Below are positions 1 to 8,334 of a stretch of 64,000 bases of DNA, in pieces. The first letter of the stretch is position 1, and each line of letters opens with the position of its first letter. The notes beneath the pieces are model-generated. The model had not been told where the DNA came from. It saw only the letters and a list, made by a program, of their open reading frames with translations, and did no database searches. The position numbers were made by a program, and so were the translations under genes. This DNA is from Flavivirga eckloniae (GTDB lineage: Bacteria; Bacteroidota; Bacteroidia; Flavobacteriales; Flavobacteriaceae): the NCBI RefSeq assembly GCF_002886045.1, contig NZ_CP025791.1, positions 4,541,001 to 4,605,000 on the forward strand, given 5' to 3'.

Positions 1-1
1 G

Positions 2-883
2 GATAAAATAACATTAACAGAATGGGCAGATGTGTTTCTAGGACTTCGTTACTCATCGTTAGAAAGAACCAAAGGGAATTTTATTGGTAGAAGTTTATCG
101 GGAGCTAAGCGTGATGATGCTTTTAATCCCTTACTTGGTTTTAATATTAAACCTCTAAAAAACATTATAGTTTTTGGTTCTTATGCGAGTAGTTCTAACC
201 CGATGACTTCTTTTTATAGAGATATTAATGGTAACGAACTGGGAACAGAACGCTGGGATCAATTTGAAACAGGAATTAAATCGACTTGGTTAGATAATGC
301 ATTACGATTTAACGTGACCTACTTTTTAACCGCAAGCAAAAACTTAAACTTAGAAGCTTTAGATGGTAACGGTACATCCTTGGGATATTATTTAAAAGGA
401 GGTGAGGATACAAGAAACGGTGTTGAGTTAGAATTGATAGGAAGGGTTTTGCCTAACTTAGAAGTTATAGCTGGTTATTCGTATTTAGATGCCAGGTATA
501 AAGATCACGTGTCCTATTATTATAATTCCAGTCCTTTAAACACACCTAAACACACGGCTAACTTTTGGACGAGGTACAGTTTTGAACATACTTTAGAAGG
601 TTTGTCGCTTGGTGCAGGAGTCTACTATTTAGGGGAACGACCACATAATGTATGGTCCAGAAACTATACCCATGCAGGTGTAGAACCCGGAGTAAAACCA
701 TTCGATTTAAAGGCTTATACAACAGTTAATTTTCAGGCGTCCTATCAATTTAACTCTAAATTAAGTTTAGATGTTTTTGCGAACAATGCGTTTAACGAAT
801 TAGGTTATAACGCATACCGAACGGTGTATTTAAATAGAATATCGCCAGCAAATTTTGGAACAACATTGCGCTATAAATTTTAA
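2..883 (+). CDS. TonB-dependent siderophore-type receptor, C-terminal part (5' truncated by window)
   Basis: The reading frame is open from base 2, so this is the C-terminal end of a larger outer-membrane receptor whose start lies outside the window. The visible ~293 residues are alternating amphipathic strands typical of a TonB-dependent beta-barrel, with motifs such as GVELELIGR, the ending FANNAFNELGYNAYRTVYL, and a terminal aromatic residue in LRYKF as needed for barrel assembly. The layout resembles FhuA/FhuE-type ferric-siderophore receptors. It is the first visible gene of a tight operon (9 nt to the ankyrin gene) leading to a PepSY/flavodoxin reductase, which supports iron-siderophore import. 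The substrate cannot be read from this fragment. Confidence 0.85.
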   Translation, partial: DKITLTEWADVFLGLRYSSLERTKGNFIGRSLSGAKRDDAFNPLLGFNIKPLKNIIVFGSYASSSNPMTSFYRDINGNELGTERWDQFETGIKSTWLDNALRFNVTYFLTASKNLNLEALDGNGTSLGYYLKGGEDTRNGVELELIGRVLPNLEVIAGYSYLDARYKDHVSYYYNSSPLNTPKHTANFWTRYSFEHTLEGLSLGAGVYYLGERPHNVWSRNYTHAGVEPGVKPFDLKAYTTVNFQASYQFNSKLSLDVFANNAFNELGYNAYRTVYLNRISPANFGTTLRYKF

Positions 884-892
884 ATATAACAT

Positions 893-2380
893 ATGAAAGT
901 TTTAAAATTACCCATAGTCTTTCTGTTACTTGTAAGTACACTACAAGCTCAAGAAAACATTTTTTGGAAAAGAGACTTCTGGAAAAACAATCCGACGATA
1001 GAAGTTATAGAACAAAAAATAAAAGAAGGTAACGATATCGCAGCATTAAACCCTTATGGGTTTGATGCTGTTGTATATGCGATTTTAGAAAAAACACCCA
1101 ACAAAACCATTAAACATTTACTCTCTAAAAAGGGAAATGGAGCTAACAAGCTCACTCATGATAAGCGCACCTATGTGTTTTGGGCAGCATATAAAGGGAA
1201 TCTTGAATTAATGGAATATTTAATATCTAAAAACGCTCGAATGGACTTAAAGGATTCTCATGGGTTTTCTGTGTTAACCTTTGCTGCGGTAGTAGGGATA
1301 ACAGATACAGCGATATACGATTTATGTATTAAAAACGGAATAGATGTAAAAACAGATAAGGAGGAACACGGAGCAAATGCACTATTATTAATTATACCGC
1401 ATCTTAAGAATTTTGAGATGGTCGATTACTTTACAAAGAAAGGCTTACGTATAGATAGTAAAGACAATCAAGGTAACGGCGTGTTTAATTATACGGCAAG
1501 AGCCGGAAATAAAATCATGCTCGAAAAATTAATTGAGAAAGGGCTTTTTCATAATAAACCAAACAATAATGGAGGCAACGCTATACTAATGGCAACTCAA
1601 GGTTCCAGAAGCGGTTATAATTCGTTGGGTTTTTTAAAATATTTAGAAGGTTTAGGAATTAACCCCAATATTACAAATAACGATGGTACCACACCTCTGC
1701 ACCATTTGGCTTATGGCAATAAAGATTTAAAAACGTTAAACTATTTTTTAAAAAAGGGTGTAGATGTAAATCAGTTTGATAAAGATGGCAATACGGCATT
1801 AATTAATGCCTGTGGCGATAATACTTTAGAAATAATAACCGCATTGGCTTTAAAAACAAAAGACCTTAACAAGGTTAATAAAAATGGACAGTCTGCTCTA
1901 ATAAAAGCTATAAATAACAGCCCTTCAATTATTAGTTTTTTAATAAAAAAAGGAGCAGATGTCCATGTTATTGATGCCAAAGGAAACAACTTGGCTTTTT
2001 ACTTATTTAAAACCTTTAGTTCCCGTAAAAAGGAAGTGTTTGATAAAAAAGTAAAACTATTAATTAGCACTGGGTTTAATATAAAATCAACCCAAAAAAA
2101 TGGTAATACCTTATATCATTTAGCTATTTACAATGGCGATTTAGAATTGTTACAATATGTAAATACGTTAGGTATTGATATAAATGCTAAAAACAAGGAT
2201 GGTCTTACGCCATTGCATTTGGCAGCTATGAAGGCTAAAAATGTAGACGTATTAAAATACCTGCTCTCAGTTAAAGCAGATAAGGCTATTAAAAGCGATT
2301 TTGATGAATCTGTTTACGATTTGGCCAAAGAAAATGAATTACTTAAACAAAACAATATCGATATTAATTTTTTAAAATAA
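893..2380 (+). CDS. Secreted ankyrin-repeat protein in siderophore operon
   Basis: 495 residues. A signal peptide ending near STLQAQ (about residue 20) is followed by about ten ankyrin repeats, visible as recurring units like NNDGTTPLHHLAYGN, KDGNTALINACGDN and KDGLTPLHLAAMKA. Ankyrin repeats bind other proteins, and no catalytic motif is seen. The signal peptide places it in the periplasm or at the outer membrane. It sits 9 nt after the receptor gene and 3 nt before the DUF2271 gene, so it is almost certainly co-transcribed. I infer a structural or partner-binding role in handling ferric siderophore; the exact role is unknown. Confidence 0.88.
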   Translation: MKVLKLPIVFLLLVSTLQAQENIFWKRDFWKNNPTIEVIEQKIKEGNDIAALNPYGFDAVVYAILEKTPNKTIKHLLSKKGNGANKLTHDKRTYVFWAAYKGNLELMEYLISKNARMDLKDSHGFSVLTFAAVVGITDTAIYDLCIKNGIDVKTDKEEHGANALLLIIPHLKNFEMVDYFTKKGLRIDSKDNQGNGVFNYTARAGNKIMLEKLIEKGLFHNKPNNNGGNAILMATQGSRSGYNSLGFLKYLEGLGINPNITNNDGTTPLHHLAYGNKDLKTLNYFLKKGVDVNQFDKDGNTALINACGDNTLEIITALALKTKDLNKVNKNGQSALIKAINNSPSIISFLIKKGADVHVIDAKGNNLAFYLFKTFSSRKKEVFDKKVKLLISTGFNIKSTQKNGNTLYHLAIYNGDLELLQYVNTLGIDINAKNKDGLTPLHLAAMKAKNVDVLKYLLSVKADKAIKSDFDESVYDLAKENELLKQNNIDINFLK

Positions 2381-2383
2381 GTC

Positions 2384-2881
2384 ATGAAAAATACAACAGT
2401 TTTTAAAACGGCTCCTATGTTTATTCTGACTCTATTCGCTTTGTTCGGGTTTGGGAATAAGCTTGTAAATACAACCGCTTATAAATGTATGATACAAATG
2501 ACCAATTATGAAGGGGAGGGTGCTTATATAGCCATTTCGTTATTAAACCCGAAAGGGAAATACGAAAAGACGTTATACGTACAAGGTGATGATGATGAAT
2601 GGTATTTCGATATCACAGAATGGTGGAAGTTTCAAGGAAAAGTGAGAACAGATATTGATGCTATAACCGGGGCAACCATTAGCGGTGGCGGACGTACCAT
2701 AAGTGTAATTCAAATTGATGATGATAAAATTGATGCAGGGTACAAAATACGTTTCGAATCTGCTGTAGAAGATCAAGAATATTATAAAGATGATGTTGAA
2801 TTTGAATTAACAACGGCATCTGTAAAAAGTAAAGTAGATGGTAATGGCTTTATACGTTACGTACGTATGATGCCCCAATAA
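2384..2881 (+). CDS. DUF2271 domain periplasmic protein
   Basis: 165 residues with an N-terminal hydrophobic signal sequence (about residues 8-27), then a beta-rich domain matching the DUF2271 family. Typical features are YIAISLLNPKGKYEKTLYV, the acidic/aromatic DDDEWYFDITEWW and DAITGATISGGGRT. DUF2271 proteins are commonly encoded next to PepSY transmembrane reductases, as here (7 nt upstream of one). A periplasmic accessory role in siderophore-iron reduction or flavin/haem handling is inferred from context only; no enzymatic residues are recognised. Confidence 0.85.
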   Translation: MKNTTVFKTAPMFILTLFALFGFGNKLVNTTAYKCMIQMTNYEGEGAYIAISLLNPKGKYEKTLYVQGDDDEWYFDITEWWKFQGKVRTDIDAITGATISGGGRTISVIQIDDDKIDAGYKIRFESAVEDQEYYKDDVEFELTTASVKSKVDGNGFIRYVRMMPQ

Positions 2882-2888
2882 TCAATAC

Positions 2889-5099
2889 ATGTCCATGACC
2901 ATTTCTATATGGAGATATAGTCACTTAACACTGGCTATATTGTCCTCTGTTTTTATCTTGTTAGCCACTTTAACGGGTCTTATTTTAGCGTTCGAACCGA
3001 TTTCAAATCAGCTAAAACCCTATGCCATTAAAGATGCTGACGGGCTTTCGCTTTTTACAACCATAGAGAACTTAAAGTCTGAATACGATGAAATAATTAG
3101 TATAGAAATTGATGAAAATGATTTTATAGCGGCTTCGGTTTTAACCAAAGCAGGAAAAAATGAAACATTCTATATCGATCCTTTTACCGCCAAAAAAATA
3201 GGGGACATTATTGAAAAGACACCACTTTTTAAGTTTACAACCAATTTACATAGATCCCTGTTTTTAAAATCTATCGGGCGTGTTATTATTGGCATTGTAT
3301 CGTTTTTATTGTTTTTAATAGCGCTTACCGGTACGATTTTAATTAGTAAGAGACAAGGTGGATACAAGCGTTTCTTTTCTAAAATTGTAAAGGAAGGTTT
3401 TAATCAATATTACCATGTCGCTTTAGGAAGATATGCTTTAATTCCTATTATAATTGTTACTTTAACTGGCGTATACCTTAGTTTAGAAAAGTTTTCTTTA
3501 TTACCATCTAACAAGGTTTCGCATACCATAAAAGAAGCATCCAGTATAGAAAACCCGAAACAGTTACGTGCAGATTTTACGCTTTTTAAATCACTCACTT
3601 TAAAAGAGATATCGCGTGTAGATTTTCCTTTTTCAGATGATGCCGAAGATTACTTCTTTATAAAGCTCAAGGATAGTGAGATATTCGTTAATCAATACTC
3701 TGGAGAAATCGTGAGTGAACAAGGGTATGGTATAACGGCTCAGGCATCAAGCTGGAGTTTGTTATTGCATACGGGGCAAGGAAATACATTTTGGGCTATT
3801 ATGTTATTATTAACCTGCATTGCCATTTTATTTTTTATGTATTCAGGATTTACGATGGCTTTAAATCGTAAAAACAAAAGTGTTACTATACAGAATAAGT
3901 ATACTAAAGACAATGCAGAGTTTGTCATTTTAGTAGGATCTGAGACCGGTAGTACTTTCAATTTTGCAAATACGTTATATCAGGCGTTGATTGCGTTGGG
4001 AAAGTATCCTTTTATATCAGAACTTAATAGTTATTCAACCTATAAAAAAGCAAAGCACCTAATAGTACTTACTGCTACCTATGGTGATGGAGAAGCCCCA
4101 ACAAATGCTAAGAATTTTGAAAACCTCATTGGTGAAATTCGCCAGCAAAATACGCTTCAATATTCAGTAGTTGGCTTCGGTTCTTTGGCATATAAAGGGT
4201 TTTGTAAGTATGCCATTATAGTAGATGCTATGTTGCAATTACATAAGCAGTTTGTACCTAATTTATCACTTCATAAAATAAATAACCAATCTTTTGATGC
4301 ATTTAAAGATTGGGCAAAATCCTGGGGTGTGAGTAAAGGATTAGCTTTGAATATTGAAGAACCACAAAAAAAGTTAACTCATAAAAAATTGAAACAGTTT
4401 AAGGTTGTAAACCGATCTGTAATAAATACCGATGACACATTTTTATTGGAATTGGCACCTGAACAAAAATTGAAATTTACTTCGGGGGACTTGCTTAGCA
4501 TATATCCGAATAACGATTCGGTAGAGCGCCTGTATTCCATAGGTAAAATAAATGGAAACATACTACTAGGCGTAAAAAAGCATGAGTTTGGCTTATGTTC
4601 AACCTATTTTAGTCAGCTTAAAAAAAACGATAGCATATTAGCAGATATTAAACAAAATAAAGGCTTTCAATTTCCTGCCTCGGCAAAAGAAGTTATTATG
4701 ATTGCTAACGGAACTGGTATAGGGCCATTTTTAGGAATGCTTAACGACAAAAACTTCGAAAAAGCTAAGAAATACTTGTTTTGGGGAGCACGAACACAAG
4801 CATCGTTTCAAATGTATTCCAGTTTAGTAGACGAGGCGTTTTATAACAATAAGCTTTCAGGGCTTTATTTAAGTTTTTCAAAAGAAAAAAACCAAAAAAA
4901 GTATGTGCAAAACGCCATTACAGAAAGGTACGATTTGGTATGTCGGGTTTTAAAAAATGATGGAGTTATTATGATCTGTGGTTCTATTGCCATGCAAAAA
5001 GATGTTTTAAAAACATTAGATCGTATAACCTTGGGAAAACTAAAGTCCCCTTTAAACGATTTTGAAAAAAGAGGTCAGCTTAAAATGGACTGCTACTAA
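2889..5099 (+). CDS. PepSY transmembrane - flavodoxin - FAD/NADPH reductase fusion (probable ferric-siderophore reductase)
   Basis: 736 residues in three modules. (1) PepSY-type membrane region, residues about 10-325: four hydrophobic segments and membrane-adjacent histidines at 12, 121 (LHRS), 176 (YHVALG) and 294 (LHTG), plausible haem ligands. (2) Flavodoxin domain, about 343-480: FMN phosphate loop VGSETGST at 349-356 and ATYGDGEAP. (3) Ferredoxin-reductase-like domain to the C-terminus: FAD motif RLYSIGK, NADPH motif NGTGIGPF, CGSIAMQKDV, and a terminal aromatic Tyr. Electrons would pass from NADPH through FAD, FMN and possibly haem to a periplasmic acceptor. Membrane PepSY proteins such as FoxB reduce ferric siderophores; the adjacent receptor supports that role here. 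An assimilatory sulfite-reductase role is less likely without sulfur genes nearby. Confidence 0.88.
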   Translation: MSMTISIWRYSHLTLAILSSVFILLATLTGLILAFEPISNQLKPYAIKDADGLSLFTTIENLKSEYDEIISIEIDENDFIAASVLTKAGKNETFYIDPFTAKKIGDIIEKTPLFKFTTNLHRSLFLKSIGRVIIGIVSFLLFLIALTGTILISKRQGGYKRFFSKIVKEGFNQYYHVALGRYALIPIIIVTLTGVYLSLEKFSLLPSNKVSHTIKEASSIENPKQLRADFTLFKSLTLKEISRVDFPFSDDAEDYFFIKLKDSEIFVNQYSGEIVSEQGYGITAQASSWSLLLHTGQGNTFWAIMLLLTCIAILFFMYSGFTMALNRKNKSVTIQNKYTKDNAEFVILVGSETGSTFNFANTLYQALIALGKYPFISELNSYSTYKKAKHLIVLTATYGDGEAPTNAKNFENLIGEIRQQNTLQYSVVGFGSLAYKGFCKYAIIVDAMLQLHKQFVPNLSLHKINNQSFDAFKDWAKSWGVSKGLALNIEEPQKKLTHKKLKQFKVVNRSVINTDDTFLLELAPEQKLKFTSGDLLSIYPNNDSVERLYSIGKINGNILLGVKKHEFGLCSTYFSQLKKNDSILADIKQNKGFQFPASAKEVIMIANGTGIGPFLGMLNDKNFEKAKKYLFWGARTQASFQMYSSLVDEAFYNNKLSGLYLSFSKEKNQKKYVQNAITERYDLVCRVLKNDGVIMICGSIAMQKDVLKTLDRITLGKLKSPLNDFEKRGQLKMDCY

Positions 5100-5110
5100 A
5101 AAAGAAATAC

Positions 5111-5461
5111 ATGTGTTGCCAAAATACCATAGCAAAAAATTATAGCGGTCAACTTTCCTTTTGTGAAGACTGCCAGATATATCGTCTTACATTTAATAAT
5201 ATATGTATTGAGTTTGATGAACAAGAATTCAGTTCGTTTCAAATGTTTCTAGAAGCTATAGATGTCGACTATTGGGAGACGAAATACGAGCGTACCGCCA
5301 TGGGCCGTAAAATTCCAATTCAAACCATACAGCATAATCTTACGATCATACTTAACAAACAAGAATTAGAAGCGTTAAAGGATTTAGTGATGTTAAAAAC
5401 CAAGAAACCATTTAATGAACTGTCTGTAATCGATATAGATTATTTATTCTTTTTAAATTAA
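5111..5461 (+). CDS. DUF6686-like small cytoplasmic protein
   Basis: 116 residues, no signal peptide. It begins MCCQNTIAKNYSGQLSFCEDCQIY, with four cysteines (2, 3, 18, 21) including a CEDC pair that could bind a metal or Fe-S cluster. The rest is a small alpha/beta fold without known catalytic motifs. It lies 11 nt after the PepSY reductase and just before a terminator, so it is the last gene of the operon. I recognise it as the small DUF6686-type protein often found in Bacteroidota siderophore-reduction operons. A role in cytoplasmic iron handling is inference. Confidence 0.7.
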   Translation: MCCQNTIAKNYSGQLSFCEDCQIYRLTFNNICIEFDEQEFSSFQMFLEAIDVDYWETKYERTAMGRKIPIQTIQHNLTIILNKQELEALKDLVMLKTKKPFNELSVIDIDYLFFLN

Positions 5462-5506
5462 TCTAAGGGTTTAAAATGGTGCTGGATCTGTATTAAAACA
5501 ACAACT

Positions 5507-5532
5507 AAAAGCAAATTCTACATTTGCTTTTT
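5507..5532 (+). terminator. Rho-independent terminator of siderophore operon
   Basis: A perfect 10-bp stem AAAAGCAAAT / ATTTGCTTTT with a 5-nt loop (TCTAC), starting 45 nt after the last stop codon of the operon; the right arm ends in a T-run. Confidence 0.75.
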
Positions 5533-5680
5533 ACTTGATAGAATATACAATTATACTGGTTTAATAAAACCATAGCAGATTAGGAATGTTTCTAATAGGT
5601 AAGTAGAAACTTGCTAATTAATACAATTTTATATATTTTGTATTTTCTTACAGTTAGAATAGGTTTTTATATACACAAAC

Positions 5681-5860
5681 ATGAGTGATTCGGATTATAT
5701 ACTTGTTATTGCAATTGTAGTTACAAGTTTATTGTTAAATATTGATGCCCTAAAAAATCGACAAGAGAAAAATTTCTTTAAGGCAATTACAGATTTTTTA
5801 TTTGTACCATTAGTTATTTCGATTTTAGTAATATCTGTATTATTAGGTTTTAACGATTAG
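5681..5860 (+). CDS. Small two-helix membrane protein (59 aa)
   Basis: ATG at 5681 gives 59 residues with two hydrophobic segments, YILVIAIVVTSLLLNI (about residues 6-21) and FLFVPLVISILVISVLLGF (about 39-57), separated by a charged loop with KNRQEKNFFK. The composition is that of a small integral membrane protein rather than random AT-rich sequence. It stands alone between a terminator and the LipL32-like gene. The function is unknown, and homologues would be needed to confirm it is a real gene. Confidence 0.55.
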   Translation: MSDSDYILVIAIVVTSLLLNIDALKNRQEKNFFKAITDFLFVPLVISILVISVLLGFND

Positions 5861-6104
5861 AGAGACGTTAAATGTAATTTCCTGATTTATTATGGTTTAT
5901 GAGTGAGATGTTGTAGCTTTTTAATATACCCTGTTTTCAGGGTAGTCACTTTCACTACAAAGGGGGTTTTTCTTCGAGCTTCAATACTGCACCTTTGTCT
6001 TGTGTTTAACAAATAAAAAACATATTATTTGCAATAAACATTTTTTTTAAAAGTTTATAACGAAGTGTGTCATAAAAAATCAATAATTATTTAACAAATC
6101 AACG

Positions 6105-6788
6105 ATGAAAACAAAAATCTTAATCCTATTTACAGTTATCGCATTCGGAAGTCATTTTGGTGCGCAAGCTCAAAAATTAAAAAAGTTTGGTAGTTCTACC
6201 GAGAAAAAAATGGGCCCCAAAACCATTAAAGTTCCTTACACAGATGTTGTATCATACCTTGGGTATGCAGCTCCTGGTAATGAAGACGAAACAAGAGAAG
6301 GTAAAAAGTTTTACTACATCTATGTTTGGATACCAGCTGTGGCACCAGAATTAGGTGTTAGAATGATGTCTCCTGTAGGGAAAACCAAAATAAAGAATGC
6401 AACAATGGCAAAAGCTTACGAAGCAAATGCAAAATCTAGCGAGTATTTTGATACCTACATTACTTTAGAGCGATCGGACATTATAAGTAAAGACAAAATA
6501 AGTGCTGAGGCTGCGAAAAGCGCTAAATGGACTAAACTGGAATATAACGACGATAGTAGCGAAATGCCTAAACAACCAAGTGGAAGCAGCTATAACTCGT
6601 TGTTAAGATATAAAAGCCAGGTAGGAGATCCACTTAAAGCCTTAACTGTTGGTCTTTACCGTATCGGATTTACAACGTATAAAAAAGGAGAAGTTAAGGG
6701 TACATTTTTAGCTCAAGTAGCAGCTCCTATTAAATTACCGGGCGTGGCAATGGCAAAAACCATTGAAGAATTAAAGAAAGCATTATAA
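6105..6788 (+). CDS. LipL32-like secreted protein
   Basis: 227 residues with signal peptide MKTKILILFTVIAFGSHFGA cleaved near AQA-Q (about residue 22). There is no lipobox cysteine, so unlike Leptospira LipL32 it is probably not lipidated. Similarity to LipL32 as I recall it runs through the whole mature protein: FYYIYVWIPAVAPELGVRM (LipL32 YYLYVWIPAVIAEMGVRM), YFDTYITLER, YNSLLRYK, and LYRIGFTTYKKGEVKGTF. The LipL32 calcium ligands Asp132, Thr133, Asp164, Asp165 and Tyr178 would correspond to Asp116, Thr117, Asp149, Asp150 and Tyr163 here, all present. It is a single-gene unit followed by its own terminator. The function is unknown; calcium-dependent surface or periplasmic binding is inferred from the family. 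Confidence 0.85.
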   Translation: MKTKILILFTVIAFGSHFGAQAQKLKKFGSSTEKKMGPKTIKVPYTDVVSYLGYAAPGNEDETREGKKFYYIYVWIPAVAPELGVRMMSPVGKTKIKNATMAKAYEANAKSSEYFDTYITLERSDIISKDKISAEAAKSAKWTKLEYNDDSSEMPKQPSGSSYNSLLRYKSQVGDPLKALTVGLYRIGFTTYKKGEVKGTFLAQVAAPIKLPGVAMAKTIEELKKAL

Positions 6789-6823
6789 TAACATAACATT
6801 GTAGAAGCGACACACTCTACTTA

Positions 6824-6875
6824 AGAGGCTGCTCCAAAAGTAAATTTAACATCTTTTGAGGCAGTCTCTGTTTTT
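6824..6875 (+). terminator. Terminator after LipL32-like gene
   Basis: 17-bp stem (arms 6824-6840 and 6853-6869, two G-T wobbles) with a 12-nt AT loop and TTTTT directly after. It lies 35 nt after the stop codon. Confidence 0.8.
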
Positions 6876-6910
6876 ATGTATAAGCTATAAAATTAAAATA
6901 GCACAAATGA

Positions 6911-7780
6911 TTATTCTACAGGAATATAAATCTCAGTTAGTAATTCCTCTTCGGGTGTGTTACTTTCGTCATTAATATAAAACTCCAAAGTTGGCTTATC
7001 GGCTAATTCCATAGGCATTTCAGTAAGCCAGTAGGTATATATTTTAGCATAGGTTTCGTCGCAAGATTCATGACTACCTTTGTGAATAAACTTAGCATAC
7101 TTTTGCTTTTTTATAATCTTGGTTCTAAACAAGCCTTCCTCATCAACATCCTTGTCATCATCTAGTACCACAGCCGCATTATATCTACATTTTAAAACAT
7201 CCGTTATTTCTTCATCATCCAGAATTTCACCTATAAAAGGCGTTTTATCATGAAGCACTTTCTTTTTAAGAGCGTAAATAACAAGTTGCTCCCAGATATC
7301 CTTAATGGCTTTAATGTTATCGTAGTCGCCATAATATGTAAGGTACATAATTTTAAGATCGGGCAATTCCTCTACCGTATATTCTGGTTTATAGTCCTCG
7401 TCGAATTCTTCGTCAAGCACAATTTTTTTGGTCAGGTTTTGTCTATAATCATAAGAGTTTCTAAAAATAGAAGGAGAACAACGAAAGTGTTTTTTAAACG
7501 CCTTGCTAAAGGAAGAAATCTCACTATAACCAACATCGTAGGCTATATCTGCTATAGATTGGTTAGAGAATTTTAAATACTCTGCAGCCTTTTCCAGACG
7601 TAACCGCTTTTGGTACTGTCCTATGGTTTCCTGATGCAGGGATAAAAAAATCCTGTTAATATTTCTGTACGAATAAAAAGCCGTGTTTTCTATATCCTGT
7701 ACGGTTATTTCTTCTTTGAATTTATCATCCAACATACTCAGCAATCTTTTATATCTGTCTAAACGTGTAGCGTTTTCCAT
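6911..7780 (-). CDS. AraC-family regulator with GyrI-like effector domain
   Basis: 289 residues. N-terminal AraC-type double helix-turn-helix (about residues 8-105) with LEKAAEYLKFSNQSIADIAY and VGYSEISSFSKAFKKHFRCSP. C-terminal GyrI-like small-molecule-binding domain (about 133-289), seen in LKIMYLTYYGDYDNI, the strand KYAKFIHKGSHESCDETYAKIY and the acidic ending EEELLTEIYIPVE. This is the Rob/SoxS-like DNA-binding plus effector-sensor architecture. It is divergent from the gene at 7924, and the space between holds a long inverted repeat (7828-7878), its probable operator. The effector is unknown. Confidence 0.9.
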   Translation of the reverse strand: MENATRLDRYKRLLSMLDDKFKEEITVQDIENTAFYSYRNINRIFLSLHQETIGQYQKRLRLEKAAEYLKFSNQSIADIAYDVGYSEISSFSKAFKKHFRCSPSIFRNSYDYRQNLTKKIVLDEEFDEDYKPEYTVEELPDLKIMYLTYYGDYDNIKAIKDIWEQLVIYALKKKVLHDKTPFIGEILDDEEITDVLKCRYNAAVVLDDDKDVDEEGLFRTKIIKKQKYAKFIHKGSHESCDETYAKIYTYWLTEMPMELADKPTLEFYINDESNTPEEELLTEIYIPVE

Positions 7781-7827
7781 AATTAAGGTTTTTTAGAACA
7801 AATTAAAGCCATAATTCGCGAGTCTAT

Positions 7828-7878
7828 TTATCCATTTAGGACAATTGTAAAATTAAACACGTTGTCCAAAATGGATAA
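7828..7878. promoter_or_regulatory. 17-bp inverted-repeat operator between AraC regulator and divergent genes
   Basis: TTATCCATTTAGGACAA (7828-7844) is mirrored by TTGTCCAAAATGGATAA (7862-7878) with one mismatch; the spacer is 17 bp. It lies in the divergent spacer, 22 nt upstream of the -7 element for the 7924 unit and 48 nt from the regulator start, so one site could control both directions. Confidence 0.65.
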
Positions 7879-7899
7879 CAAGTGACGTGAATAACCGTA

Positions 7900-7907
7900 T
7901 AATTTTG
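7900..7907 (+). promoter_or_regulatory. Bacteroidota -7 promoter element TAATTTTG
   Basis: Matches the TAnnTTTG consensus of the Bacteroidota housekeeping sigma factor, 16 nt before the ATG at 7924, so the leader would be very short. Confidence 0.6.
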
Positions 7908-7923
7908 CTCAAAAATAATACAT

Positions 7924-8334
7924 ATGGTTAAAATATTTTTACAACTCATTTTTTATGTGCTTTTTCTTGTTTTGGGAATGACACATGTGGCAAGTTCCCA
8001 GAATATGCAAAAAGAACATCTTGCTAAATACTGGAAATTAAATAGTTACAGAATAGACTCCAAAAGTTATCCAATTTCAAAAAAAGAGAAAGGGGACAAG
8101 CTTTTACTTCATGCTAACATGTCTTTTGTCTCGGTTTTCGAAGGAGAAAAGGAATCCGGTATGTGGTATTTAGATGCTTCAAAAGGAATTGTTTACCTGT
8201 ATAAAAACGAGGACGATAAGGAGCCTTTACCAATAGAAATTCTTAAGCTCACAGCTAATAGTCTTGAGGTACGTTTAGACATACCAGAGATTAAAAAGGT
8301 TGTTTTTATCTATAAAAAAATGGAAGATGGTTAA
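7924..8334 (+). CDS. Small secreted lipocalin-like hypothetical protein
   Basis: 136 residues. A signal peptide of about 25 residues (MVKIFLQLIFYVLFLVLGMT..ASSQ) is followed by a small beta-rich domain with features of the lipocalin-like proteins common in flavobacteria: YWKLNSYRID near the start, a GMWYLD strand, and VVFIYKKM near the end. No active site is seen. It heads a short three-gene unit overlapping the next gene by 8 nt, and is probably controlled by the divergent AraC regulator through the inverted repeat at 7828-7878. Confidence 0.7.
   Translation: MVKIFLQLIFYVLFLVLGMTHVASSQNMQKEHLAKYWKLNSYRIDSKSYPISKKEKGDKLLLHANMSFVSVFEGEKESGMWYLDASKGIVYLYKNEDDKEPLPIEILKLTANSLEVRLDIPEIKKVVFIYKKMEDG

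Larger units (their letters stand above)
5462..6104. other. Intergenic stretch with terminator, small ORF and weak hairpins
   Basis: Apart from the terminator at 5507-5532 and the small gene at 5681-5860, this stretch holds a 7-bp hairpin TACCCTG-TTTT-CAGGGTA at 5927-5944, followed by a second short GTAGT/ACTAC stem. These may end the small-gene transcript or sit in the leader of the LipL32-like gene. No TAnnTTTG promoter was found just upstream of 6105. Confidence 0.5.
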
